NCBI GenBank assembly: GCA_025991245.1
Contig: BQMJ01000011.1
Coordinates: forward strand, 186,001-250,000
Source: Galdieria partita
Lineage: Eukaryota; Rhodophyta; Bangiophyceae; Galdieriales; Galdieriaceae
Direction of reading: 5' to 3'
Length of the DNA: 64,000 nucleotides
Shown here piece by piece: positions 18,816 through 30,018 of the stretch. A program made the translations under genes and the position numbers. The notes under the pieces are model-generated. The model did no database searches. It was given only the letters and a program-made list of their open reading frames with translations, and was not told the DNA's origin. The number at the start of each line of letters is the position of its first letter. Position 1 is the first letter of the stretch.

Positions 18816-20500
18816 ATGCACTGTTCCCCTCTCATCAAACGAGCAGCTGGAGACAAGTACCACCCCGAAAGCTTTAAGCAAAGATGGGAAATACTGAAAA
18901 AGTTAGGAGAGTATGGATGTCGTTCCTGTTTTTAGGACATTTGCTCACTTTCTTTTAAAATGCAGAGGAGGTTTTTCCAAAGTTACCATAGGAAAGCGGA
19001 AAAGCGAAGAGGATTCCGTATATTCCGGGTTTGGACCTTCCAATGCTTCGCGTGACGAAGTTGCTTCCGAAGTTGCTATTAAATGTATTTCAAAGGAAGA
19101 CATGAGAAATGGTTCGGAGAGTGAAGAATTGGTCGCTCGAGAGATACAGACGTTTGTGACCGTATGTATGTTCGTCTACTGATAGCATATTGTTGAAAAG
19201 AGAAACTTCAAGGTTGGAAATGGTTATCCTTATGTTGCACAACTGTATGAAGTATGTGAAGACGAAAAGTTTGTTTATTTGATAATGGTAAGTTGCAATG
19301 CCCTTGTTTTGACCGTAACCGTGAAACCTTTCATAGGAACTGTAAGTGTGAGTTTCTGTTAAATCAAGACTTATATTTTTGAAGACTTTCTGGAGGAGAG
19401 CTGTTTGACCAAATTGTACAACGAGGTCACTTTTCCGAGAGAGATGCTAGTGCTATCGCTTCGTGTATGATTTCTTCAGTTGCACATTGTCATTCGAAAC
19501 ATGTTGTTCACCGAGATCTCAAACGTGAGTGGAAGTTTCAGCGAATTCATTTTCTAACATATACTATAGCTGAAAATTTTGTTTTTGAAAGTCGTGCTCA
19601 TGATGCAAAACTGAAGTTGATTGATTTTGGTTTGGCAGCCATAATGGCAAGTCCTGCATCAACATTTAGAACAATTTGTGAGTTTCTTCTGGTTTTCTTT
19701 GAATAATTTTTTATATCAGGTATTAGGTGGTTCTCCGTCCTATGTTGCCCCAGAAATACTCTATCAGAAGCCTTATACATATAAAGTGGATGTTTGGAGT
19801 TTGGGAGTTATTATTTATATCTTATTGGCAGGATATGCACCTTTTGAAGCGAAAGATGAAAAAGAGCTTTTTCGCAGAATAAAGCACGATCCTGTTAGAA
19901 TGGAAGGAAAGGAGTGGGATGCTGTATCTTCTGATGCAAAGCATTTTGTAGCTTCTTTGTTGGAGAAGGATCCTCGAAAGAGACCTTCATGTGAAGAATG
20001 CCTTGAACATCCTTGGATCGAGAAGGGGCAACATATCCTCGAAGAACAGTACCATTTAGAACATACAGTGAAGAACTTAAAACAGTTCAATGCAAGACGT
20101 AATTGGCATGTAGGAATTATTTGAAAACTGAGACTCTTTTGTTTGTATATACTAAGACGACTTTTATTAGGCAGCTGTCGCCGGTGTGACTGCAATGAAT
20201 CGTATGGCTCGCTTAGCTCATCTTCATCATCACGTATTACGTGCTGTTAGTGAGACTGACCAAAGTGAAGCTTCTCCATTAGAAGATAAGACCAATAACG
20301 AAGATGAGAAGGGTAGAGACAAATCAACTAGTCCACAAGATGGTAAGGTCGAGGATCCAGTTAAGGAAGGTTTAGAAACCTCGAAGGAGACATTAACCTC
20401 ATCCTTAAAGACAAAGAATGAACCTGCAGACAACAAAAACTCCAATGCCAAACATATGCCAAGTGAAAAGGAACCTTTTTGTTCTTGTGCTATTTCTTAA
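18816..20500 (+). CDS. CAMK-type Ser/Thr protein kinase with CaaX box (paralog 1)
   Basis: Eight or more exons. It starts MHCSPLIKRAAGDKYHPE, then QRWEILKKLGEGGFSKV (glycine loop restored by splicing), VAIKCISKED (ATP Lys), VYLIM-EL-LSGGELFDQI, VVHRDLKPENFVF (catalytic loop, spliced inside PEN), KLIDFGLAAIM, GGSPSYVAPEILYQ, DVWSLGVIIYILLAGYAPFE and RPSCEECLEHPWI. The kinase is therefore complete and of calcium/calmodulin-kinase type. After the domain lies a region resembling an autoregulatory helix (TVKNLKQFNARRNWH, then AAVAGVTAMNRMARLAHLHH) and an acidic tail ending CSCAIS, a CaaX box for prenylation. No EF hands. A paralog lies inverted at 26462-28161. The GAACT exon at 19337-19341 is only 5 nt. 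Confidence 0.9.
19337..19341 (+). other. 5-nt microexon of kinase paralog 1
   Basis: GAACT, preceded by a 49-nt intron ending TTTCATAG and followed by a 43-nt intron beginning GTAAGT and ending TTGAAG at 19384. Joined, it supplies GAA CT(A), the Glu-Leu of the conserved M-E-L-x-x-G-G-E hinge. Skipping it would break the frame. Confidence 0.85.
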
Positions 20501-20593
20501 GGAGCATTGTTATCTATTTATTCTTTTTTGGAAATCATAGCGTTGTCTGAAAGAGGTCTATGAACCCAAGGGAAAGGAATTTTTCATAATAAA

Positions 20594-22179
20594 TTAGTTG
20601 GAATTTTTAAGTTTCCATGAAAGAAACTCTTCTCTTAGTTCATTGGTGACTCGCTCTTCTTCCTTCAAGTCAGTCAACGACTTTTTCCAATTAATCTTTT
20701 GGGGCATGCCCATAGCTAACGCTGCAATCTTTCTTCCAAATGAAAACAAAGCAAAATAAGATGATTGCACTCCTACAGATTTGCGTTTTCTTTTACTTTC
20801 TTTTTCAACAACATGTAAGGCATAACAACCGTCCGGCAACTTGAACAAAATGTACTCGTCCATCTTTTCGCGATGATACTTCTCTTTAAGCTCGTCTTGT
20901 GAACACAACTCCCATATAGTAATTCCTAGTTTCTTAGATTCTCTATCTAAAAGATTTGATACAAAAGAGAGATTCTCTCTGCTAGGAATTCCAATAACTT
21001 GTATTTGCATATGATTTACTTCGTTTCCTGATGGTGGCTTCATACTTCTTTCAAACCAAAATATTTGTAAATTCATTGAACGCCACCAATTTTCCAACAA
21101 TTCTAAATAAAATTGCATTTCTTTCCAAGTCTCGCTCGATAACTCAAACCTCGAACCCACATGTTCAATAGGAACAATGAGAATATGATGCTTGGACAAG
21201 TATCCCTTTGCAAGAGCCAAAAAACAATACTGACCAATATCAACAATCAAGTGCAGATCCTTTTCATTGGCTAAACAAAACCAACAAGAAACTTGATGAG
21301 GCTTGTTTGCATCGTCAACTACACTATGCTTCTCCATAAGGCTAACTTTTGTCTCTTCTTCTGCAAGTTTGTCAAATGTAAAAGGATTGGATAATGTAGA
21401 GTGTTCAGACTTTTCTTTTATCAGATCGGTTTCATTCAAATAAGCTAACGGTTTCATGGATAAAGCATATAGCCACTTTTGCTTTGAACCAACACAACTT
21501 AGGTGAATGAAACGGGAAGGAGTAAGACTATCCTCAAATAAGAAAGGTCCATATTCAAAATATTCGAAAGGCTGAACAATTTGTGAATAACAAAACAGAA
21601 CATTGAAACAACGGAAAAATACCTCGACTGAACAGAATGAGTAACGCGGCCTAAGCTTGGCTAAGCCTTTCGACAAGTCGGAATGTTGCCCTTGGAGACG
21701 CAGCAGTTGTCTGTCCAAAGGAATATCAAGAACTGCGATATCCAGCTGAATCTTTGACTGCGTACAACAATCTACAAGACTGTTGAATGCATCTAAATCT
21801 TGCGAAAGGCCAAATGGAATGAATGATAGTCGGAAGCCACAAACTTCAAAAATTTCAAAAGGCCTTATTCTATAAACATTTTTCTGAATAGATTCCTTCA
21901 ATGGTGCAACGTCCCTACTCTGTTGAGAAGCCAAATAAACCCCTAACGACAACTCTTCCTTCACTCCTGCCTCTGCCAAACAAACACTTTGCTTTTGGTC
22001 GTAACCACAGCAAACAACAAAGGAAAAAGGTCCCTGCTTTTCCTGTACTTTTAACACTCGTGATATAAATAAATCCACTTCACTTGCTTTCAACAAAAGG
22101 GTAAGCGAAAATAACTTTACCACTGCTTTGACTAACCATTCCTTATAGCTCCACAGACTAGAAACTTTATCGAATCCAT
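20594..22179 (-). CDS. CWF19L1: CWF19L1/Drn1-like splicing-associated protein
   Basis: Two exons: MDSIKFLVCGAIRN from the ATG at 22179, a 50-nt intron at 22087-22136, then ASEVDLFISRVLKVQ onward to about 510 residues. The N-terminal part matches the metallophosphoesterase-like domain of CWF19L1 (FLVCG, then SRVLKVQEKQGPFSFVVCCG). The C-terminal half holds the two CwfJ domains: CWFCLANEKDLHLIVDIGQY, AKGYLSKHHILIVPIEHV with the HIT-like His residues, and the closing block INWKKSLTDLKEEERVTNEL. In yeast and animals the family interacts with the lariat debranching enzyme; here a role in intron-lariat turnover fits an intron-rich genome. The usual CCCH zinc finger between the halves is not seen. 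Confidence 0.9.
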
Positions 22180-22937
22180 ATAAAGATACTGTCTGAAAAC
22201 CTTATAGTTTGCGTGATATGACAGCAAATAAGCTAACAGAACATCATAAAACAAAAGCTGTTTCACCCAACCAACAAGTCAATTTGGCATTGACTGTTCG
22301 TTTTGTCAAAGTCTGTGATTGTTGCTTGTAGACAGTACTTTGGTTCTTCTGAAAATTTCATACATATCAAACTGTAAAATGCTCTTCATTTACTTTCTTA
22401 TTAGTGTCTTTCGGAAAAATAAGTGAGTAGTTCTATTGAACTACGGTCGTTTGCGAGGTTTGTGATATTCAATCACAATATCTATAAATACATATTCAGT
22501 TGCTCACAAGCCCCCAATATTGTGCCTTCAAGAGGTCTAGACTATTCTTGTGGAAGGTCCACCAAAAAGTTTATGAACACGAGACAACTTTGAAGAGAAG
22601 TGGCTACGATAAAGGAATTGTCTAAGAAAATAGAGCAGTTTAAGTATTGTTGCATGTCTTTCTCCTTGGCATATCACGATTTTTGACTCTTTCTTCCATG
22701 TTTAATATTTCATAGCAAGTACCATAAAGGTACCGGTGGCACACAAAGACGGATTCCAAGTGAACTTTATTGAAAATCTGAAAGTCAAAACGAATCATAA
22801 ACACAAAGCGTACGTAATTACATGAAATACGAACGCAAAGTTGCTTAATTGTTGTTCCCAAGTGGACTGTAAGTTCCAAGAAATAGTTATAAAAAACCAC
22901 TTGAAAGGCGTAGTTTATAACTATCTTGTTGATAACT
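22180..22937. other. intergenic region, no gene seen
   Basis: 758 nt between the CWF19L1 start and the CtpA stop, both on the minus strand. A 124-codon frame on the minus strand at 22640-23014 overlaps the end of CtpA and is low complexity; I treat it as chance. Confidence 0.45.
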
Positions 22938-24487
22938 TTAGAATCCATCAACTCTTTGTTCATGTCGATTGTTGAGATTCTCGATTGGTTGTTGACATTG
23001 ACGGAATCTTTCATTTACTTTTTCCCACTGCTGAATCACGGAAATGGGCTTTCTTTGTTTCAAGTATATATCGGGTTCAATGCCTTTCTTGTGAATATTC
23101 AAATGATTGGGAGTTTGATATTCAGCAACAGTCAGAATCAAGCCACCACCATCCGAAAGCCCAAAAACTGCTTGTACTAAGCCTTTGCCAAAAGTTTTCT
23201 CTCCAACCAAAACAGCTCGACAATTATCATGCAATGCGCTTGCTAATATCTCTGATGCACTCGCTGAATACTTATCCGTAAGAATAACAATAGGATCGGT
23301 TAAAGGTGTCATATTATCAGCTAGCAGCCTATTTGATGAGTCGACAGTTAACTGGTCTTCATGATGATTTCGATCCAATATTCGTACAACTGTTCCATGT
23401 TCCATGAATATACTGGCAACTTGAACTGCTCCTTCAAGAGCACCTCCTCTGTTTCCCTGCAAGTCTAAGATGTAGGCGTTAGCTCCTTGCTGTTCCAAGT
23501 TATTGACAACTTGTAATAATTTGTGAGCTACACTGGCATTGAACTCTCTAATCTTGATATATCCTATTCGATACTCCTTGCCTTCCGTATTGTAAGGAAA
23601 AATTCTATAAGAAGAAATGGCATTCTCATTTGAATACTCTCTACTTAAAGTGACAGTACGATAATGACTGTTTGTGCCTTTTGAATCTAAAATGAGGACC
23701 AACTGGCTCTTTCCATCACCTTGCAAAGTTTCTGCTGCTTCTATATTCGTCATTCGCTTCTAACATTGCTACTAGTAAGTTGAAAACTTTACGACAAAAG
23801 GATGAAGACACATACCACTGGTTTACCATTTATAGCAACAATTCTATCACCTACTCGAATGCCAGCTTTACTCGCAGGACTACCCTTCGGAGGTGGGCCG
23901 GTTACTAAAAGATTACCATCATCTGAAGGTGCCAACAACAAACCTGTTCCTGTCATATCATATTTGAGAAGCCTTCGAAAGTCTGCGGGCCTCACAACTA
24001 CACTATATGGATCCTTCAGAACTTTCATCATCTCTGTTGCAACTTTGTATACTGATTCTCTTTTTGATGTCAACTTCCCACTATACTCTTTCCAAACTTG
24101 ATTCCAAGAATGGCCAGAGTACGTTTTGTCATAATAGTAATTATCTACTAACTTCCAAATTTCGCTCAAAAGTTCTACTTCCCGCTTTGAAGAGTTTTCA
24201 GTGAGGGCAACCGCTGCATAAGTGCTTTCAAGACAAGAGGTTGCTTTATGAAAACAAACAATTGCGCTGTTGCTCAATAAATATATGACTGCGAATACTA
24301 AAAAGGCTGAAGACTTGTTCTTGTTCACCATCTTCACAGTGTTGCAAGGACACCTGTAACTAATTAGTTTCTTTCTCTTTGGAACAACAATACTAATTGG
24401 TTTCAAAGGAACGAAAACACTAAACTTTGCTAGCCTACTGACAGGTAACGCACGCAAAGAGCAGATATGGATAGCAAAACAAAACAT
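22938..24487 (-). CDS. ctpA: C-terminal processing peptidase (CtpA, D1 protease), plastid lumen
   Basis: Serine protease of family S41 that trims the C terminus of photosystem II protein D1. Two exons: the first (ATG at 24487) carries a bipartite leader with basic stretches (SIVVPKRKKLISYRC, then KMVNKNKSSAFLVFAVIYLL as a hydrophobic lumen-type segment), the N-terminal helical bundle and the first half of the PDZ domain (GTGLLLAPSDDGNLLV, SPASKAGIRVGDRIVAING). A phase-0 intron follows KPV and the second exon resumes KRMTNIEAAETLQGDG. The catalytic Ser is in DKYSASASEILASAL and the Lys in VGEKTFGKGLVQ. Length about 500 residues, normal for algal enzymes with the leader. Its start lies 62 nt from the divergent IPK1 gene. 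Confidence 0.93.
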
Positions 24488-24549
24488 GGAACAGAGATTT
24501 AATAAAGTTCAACTAAATTTGCTGATGGAAGAAGTGAGGTGCTGAGGAG
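24488..24549. promoter_or_regulatory. 62-nt divergent start-codon interval
   Basis: Interval between the ATG codons of ctpA (minus) and the inositol-phosphate kinase gene (plus). Confidence 0.45.
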
Positions 24550-25929
24550 ATGTCGTGGGTAGAAAAGGAAGAATGGAAATATTTTCGTTATGGAGGAAGA
24601 CATATTTTGTTTGAACCAATCGGAAAAGTATGTATAGAGTCTTTAAGAAGAATCGATAGAATGACGTGACTCATAACGTAGCATCGTTGCTCTCAAGGGC
24701 TACTTTTGCGTGTGCGCAGACGAGATGCTCGCCAGTTTACAAGTTTAGAGATAGAAGAGGAACAGCGTTTTATAAGAGAATTTTTCGGAACTATTTTGGG
24801 TTTGTCCTATGTGCCAGAAGCTGAAGTTGTTTCAGTTTCTACTGAGTTCCTGTGTGAGCTTTCGAGATCTCTACGTTTTTTAAGGAATCAAACAAGTCAA
24901 AATTCTTTCAAGTTTCCAGCAGAAGATATAGACGTTGACTGTTTTTCACATTCAGTGATTGTGATCAGAGATCAAAGAAAATTGTCACTTCCTGCAACTA
25001 CAACTAGTGAAGATTGTGTGTGCGTCGAATGGAAACCTAAATATATGCTGCTTCCTCGTAGTCGTCTTATTCCAGTACCCATTTCCAAATATAAATACCG
25101 CTATTATAGGTAATGAAGAAATTCATTGTTGACAAAACTAAAGTCCTTGCTCAGGTGCAATTTAAAATATTCTCAACTTGAAAGCAGTCTTGACTACAAT
25201 CCTGAAGACATTTTTTCTTTCCAGTACGAAAGAATTCGCCGAGCGTTGGTCTCGCTGTTAAGGCAGAATAGCAAGTACCTTCAGTTGTTATATCCGTGTG
25301 AGTTAGAACCGAGTTCTTCAACGATACTGGATTCGAAGTTGGATGTTCTTGTACATATTATCTGTAAGGAAGCCGTACTGTTTACAAATATACGAATGAT
25401 CCAACAACTGGATGTATTGGACTACGAAGGTGTAAAGATAGCACTCGAGACCTTGGAGATTCTGGATGAAACTGATTTGGAGCAGCTGGAGAAGAAAATT
25501 TACCGCAGAACTTTTAGTCCTCATTGGTTGAAAGAAGAACTTTTATATTTAGCCAGTCACGACGATATTATATTTCATTCTGATGAGGAAGAGAAGAGGA
25601 TGCATTGGTGTTTGACCGGAGACATTCGAAAACTGGAGGAATCCTTTCTACGAGGACAAAGTTGTTTGCGTTCTTTGGATAGAGTAGAGCTGGAAAGGCT
25701 TATTGGCGATTTTTTATATTCTACAATAATGAAGGACTGCTCCATTTTGATAAATTTTGTGCAAGTTTCTGAGAATTCAGAATGGAACCTCAGTGATATA
25801 TGGAAACCGCTATGTATTGAGCAAAGAATGTACTACTATTGTATTTCCATTATAGATTTAGAGCCCAAGTCACTAAAAAAACTAAAAATATGGTTAGAAA
25901 ATGACCTGTTCCTATTTCAATTTTCATAA
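24550..25929 (+). CDS. IPK1: inositol-pentakisphosphate 2-kinase
   Basis: Makes phytate (InsP6) from InsP5. Three exons: 24550 onward reads MSWVEKEEWKYFRYGGRHIL to a phase-0 intron at about 24629-24682, then LLLRVRRRDARQF, VEWKPKYMLLPRS and, after a second short intron restoring YYRCNLKY, the C-terminal lobe. Recognisable IPK1 signatures are W.YF.YGG.H near the N terminus (the equivalent of the GEGGANLV loop), LLLRVRR, the V-E-x-K-P-K motif, the R/K-rich segment before YNPEDIFSFQYERIRRAL (family: DPLDLFSG....I) and TIMKDCSILINF near the end (family: AKDCSIM). About 440 residues, as usual for the family. Confidence 0.87.
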
Positions 25930-26461
25930 TATTCACAACTGATGGATACTTCAACAGAGTGAACATTTTGTATCTTAATAAACAACAAAGTAAGCCTCCT
26001 ACTAACTTCTATGAAAGTGAATTACATATTGAATTAAGAAGCCAATCAACCATATCAGTCTAGTCTTATCTTGTCCATATAACAATCACAAAGAGCGCTT
26101 TTATGCTTTTGACAAGGAAAACTGAGGACTTGGACCTCCAGTTAGATAAGAACAGTAGCGTATGACTTGAGAAACTCTCTCCAAAAATATAATCCGATTT
26201 TCTTCGTGATAAAACTCTAAAGTATCAAATTTAAAGTATTCTCATCCTGCATTTGTCCAGCAACTGATTTCACAATTGCCATGATCCCTTTGTTACATGA
26301 AATGAAAATACATCTTCATCTGTACAGGAATCGCATTCGATATCTAATCGGAAAGGTCGTATATAACAATGTTGTGCTCCAAAAACAAGTATTTCTCATT
26401 CCTGTTGCTGTATAAGACACATTACTTGACTTAGGCCTCCTCAGGAAGATTTCAAGATAAG
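25930..26461. other. intergenic region between convergent genes
   Basis: 532 nt between the stops of IPK1 and the second kinase. No coding frame or RNA gene is apparent. Confidence 0.45.
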
Positions 26462-28161
26462 CTATTGTAACAGACAAAGCCCACATGATACTTGAGTGTC
26501 CCGATACACTGGTTTCTTAGAATCTTTCTCCTTTGAAGAAGGCTTCCCTCCTATAAAATGATCAAATCTGGGTGCTCCCTCCACTTGTTTCGACTCGTTG
26601 ACAGGCTTTCCTCCCGCTTCTGCTTCGTTAGGATCTCTTCCTGTTGTGTGGTCTTCTGGAGTCTCCTCAAATAAAGTCATAGATCTCTCCTCCACCTCTG
26701 AAACATCAAACTTCGTACCATGAGACTCGCTTGGTTCCATCGTGGCTGAAAGAATCCTTTCGTGCAACTCTGCCAAGTGAGCCAATCTATTGGCTTCTCT
26801 AATTTTTGAAATTGCCACCTAATTTTGATGTTCGTAAAACGAAAAATGTGCATAATACATCTGCTTCTTACTTCCCACTTCTCTCTTGCATCGAAATTCT
26901 GGAGATTCCTTAAAGTTTTCTTTAGGCTAGTTGATAAAATTGTGGTCTCATAGTATTTTTGACCCTTTAATATCCAAGGATGTCGTAAACACCAATAAAT
27001 GTCCGGTCGCATTTGCGGAGTTTTTGATAACATCTTCAACACCAAATCCTTTGCTTCATCAGATACGTCTGTCCAGGAATCACCTCTCAACTCAACTTGA
27101 TCGTATTTAATCTTATGAAATAACACCTTCTCATCTCGATGTTCAAATGGTGCATGGCCACTTAAAAGAATATGAATTATGACACCTAAACTCCAGACAT
27201 CCACTTTTGAGGTATATGGCTGTTGAAACAAAATCTCGGGAGCAATATACGAGGGCGAACCACCTGACATGTAAGAAACTTAGCATTCAAATTGTACCAA
27301 AAGACTCATTCTTACATAAAGTATAAAATACAGAACTTTCTGAAGTCATGATATTGGCTAAACCAAAATCAACCAATTTCAGCTTGCAACTTTCTTGTTC
27401 ATTCTCAAAGACAAAATTTTCGGCTAATAGGAGACAATAGTGACTTCATTTCATGAAAGAATCTAAAAAACTTACGTTTCAAGTCTCGATGAACAACATG
27501 AACCGAGTGACAGTGAGCAATAGAAGCAATCATGCTATAAGCCAATCTACTAGCGTAAGCTTCGTCAAAGAAATTAATATCGATAATTCTTTGAAACAAT
27601 TCACCTCCTCGCAGTCTTCATACGGAATTTAAAAAGTAAAAGAACTTTAGTCAACTCATACTTACAATTCCTACACTAGTTAGCAAAACAGGTCAACAAA
27701 ACGAAAACATGAACGAACCATAACTATATAAACTTTATCTTTCTCTTCAATCACTTCATATAATTCTACAACAAAATTACTTCCATTTCCAGCCTATTTC
27801 CTTCCATAAAGGCATCGTGCTGTCAACTGCAATTACATACCAAACGTAATGCTTTCACTTCTCTAGCCAGTAAAACTTCGCTATCGTATCCCTCATATAT
27901 AGCTTTCTTATCCACAGTTTTTACTGCCGCAAATTCAGTATCACTACTCTCTGATGTATTCGAAGAGAGAAGATTCTTTTTCATGGCAATGCTAACTTTA
28001 GAAAAGGTACCCCTTCAAAAAGATATCCTTAGCAAATCAAGAACTTTAAAAACAATTACCTACCTTCCTAAAGGTTCCAAAATCTCCCATCTTTCGTTAA
28101 AGTCACCTTGAATATACTTGTCAGCTGCTGCCTGTCTCAGCAATTTTGTCAAGTTTCTCAT
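26462..28161 (-). CDS. CAMK-type Ser/Thr protein kinase with CaaX box (paralog 2)
   Basis: Same exon plan as the kinase at 18816. It starts MRNLTKLLRQAAADKYIQG at 28161, then RWEILEPLGRGTFSKV (spliced in the glycine loop), FAAVKTVDKKAIY (ATP Lys), VYIVM-EL-LRGGELFQRI, VVHRDLK-PENFVFE, KLVDFGLANIM, GGSPSYIAPEILFQQPY, DVWSLGVIIHILLSGHAPFE and RPDIYWCLRHPWI. After the kinase domain come TLRNLQNFDAREKWE, a break by intron, then AISKIREANRLAHLAELHE, an acidic tail and a final CLLQ, a CaaX box predicted for farnesylation. No EF hands. Its 5-nt exon is at 27666-27670. The SQD2 gene begins 121 nt away in the opposite direction. Confidence 0.9.
27666..27670 (-). other. 5-nt microexon of kinase paralog 2
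   Basis: On the minus strand GAATT, preceded by an intron ending CTAGTGTAG and followed by one starting GTAAGTATG and ending TATGAAG. Joined to the flanks it reads VYIVM-EL-LRGGELF. It has the same length, phase and position as the microexon of the other kinase. Confidence 0.83.
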
Positions 28162-28282
28162 AACTGTCACAAACACACGAATCGAACGAATTGAATTACT
28201 TCCCGCAACTTTTCCATGAAAGAGTTGCTTCCTTTTAATTTTTCAGATACTGTAAGTAACCAAGCGTAGAGTACAGTGTTAT

Positions 28283-30003
28283 ATGGTATCTTTTATGTTC
28301 TGTAGGTTTTGTGTAACAGAAATTTCTTTGGTTATCCGTCGTCTACTGTTCGTTCCTATCTGTTCGTATGCAGGTTCAACACCTTGCTTAGGGATCGCAT
28401 TTCACCGAGAGTCCTGCAACCAAGACCCGAAAAGTTGTTGTTACCTAATAGTGCAGTGAACCTTTTGTTGAAATTCGGCAAATGTGGTAGATGTGTTTGG
28501 TCACAAAAATATACGGTTCAAAGACGCCCTTTTCGTTGTTTCACAATGTCGTCGAGCGTCCCAGATACTTCTTGTGGAAGTGAAGGAACAGAGAGGGACT
28601 GTACGAATGTCTCTGGTGATATTGAAAAAGATGTTCGTACTGTGGAGTCTTCTAATATCAACTCTATGCAAACACGAAAACTTCCACCGCATCGAATAGT
28701 TATGATTATTGAGCCATCTCCCTTTACACATGTCTCGGGATATAGCAATCGCTTTATTGAAACTTTGCGATACTTGAAGGAGGCAGGTGATGAAGTTTTA
28801 GTCATTGTGCCGGAAGTCTTAGGTTCTGCACCATCGGAAATCTTCGGGTTTCCTATTGTCAATATTCCAGGCTTTCAGTTTGCACTATATCCCAACGTGG
28901 TTCTTTCCACTGGTGCTTACATTTATTTCTTTTTAGTGCTCTATCGTTTTAAACCTGATATAGTTCATTTGGCAACTCCGGGTTGTTTGTGTTTCTCGGT
29001 ACTCAATTGGGTTCGTTTTCTTAGAGTGCCTTTACTGCTATCTTATCACACACATCTTCCTATCTATGCCAATAAGTATGGTCTGGGATATTTAGAAGGC
29101 CTATGTTGGCGACTTATTCGATATGTTAGTATACGAGCTGATCTAACTCTAACGGTTTCACCACAAGTTTGCAAAGAAATGGAAGAGAAAGGAGTCAAAA
29201 ACGTTCAGTTATGGAGAAAAGCAGTGGACTGCAATAGATTTCACCCAAAATTTCGAAGCTTGTCAAAACGAAAACTGTTGACAAATAACAAACCTTCGAA
29301 TCCTTTGGTTATCTATGTCGTAAGTTACCTGTTATAATTTATTTTTCTCAATATTAATGCCATTGTTTGAAAGGGTCGTTTAGGTCTAGAGAAGAACTTG
29401 TTGTGTTTAAAAGAGCTTTTCAATCTTATTCCCAATTTGTGTTTAGCCTTTATTGGAAATGGACCATTTGCTACACAACTTGAAAGTCATTATCGGAATA
29501 CTGCTACAGTGTTTACTGGACTACTAAGTGGTCAAGATCTTTCTGAAGCATTTGCCTCTGCAGATGTCTTTGTTATGCCTTCGGAGACAGAAACACTTGG
29601 CTTTGTTGTTTTAGAAGCAATGGCTTCAGGAGTTCCTGTTGTAGCAACGCGTTCAGGAGGTATTCCTGACCTTATTCAACATGAGATAACGGGACTTTTA
29701 TATGAACCAGGCGATATAGCGACATGCGCATCATATGTTTGTAGACTTATTGAAGATCCCCACTTTGCTCAAAAGTTGTCAGCTAAAGCCAGAAAGGAAG
29801 CTGAGAGTTGGGATTGGAGAACTGCCACGGCCGTTTTGCGAAATATACATTATCGTAGAGCAATGCATCACTTTCAAAACACACGTGCCTTGGGAATCAG
29901 TCTTCCACGAACTTTGTCCATTTACAGATGGTTTCGCAAAAAGTACATAATTTGGAAGCAACAATTTTCACGTTATTGGAATCTGCTGGGTTTTAATCTA
30001 TAA
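28283..30003 (+). CDS. SQD2: sulfoquinovosyltransferase SQD2 (sulfolipid synthesis)
   Basis: Transfers sulfoquinovose from UDP-sulfoquinovose to diacylglycerol in the plastid envelope. GT-B fold, GT4 family. A probable first exon (ATG 28283 or 28295) joins over an intron ending TATGCAG to FNTLLRDRISPRVLQPRP, a basic transit-like leader. The N-terminal domain has RIVMIIEPSPFTHVSGYSNR, KPDIVHLATPGCLCF, LLLSYHTHLPIYANKYGL and LRLWNK-like QLWRKAVDCNRFHP; after a phase-0 intron the second domain starts YVGRLGLEKNLLCLKEL and carries FVMPSETETLGFVVLEAMAS and the donor-binding GVPVVATRSGGIPDL. The stop lies 15 nt from that of the convergent permease gene. Confidence 0.93.
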
Positions 30004-30018
30004 GTTTTTTAGGTTTAT

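Noticed and set aside
18884-18910. N-myristoylation start MGNTEKVRR for the first kinase
   Set aside because: That frame does not lead into the glycine-rich loop. The frame from 18816 gives RWEILKKLGEGGFSKV as in the paralog.
22640-23014. 124-codon minus-strand frame overlapping the end of ctpA
   Set aside because: It overlaps a firmly identified gene in another frame and has no recognisable sequence.
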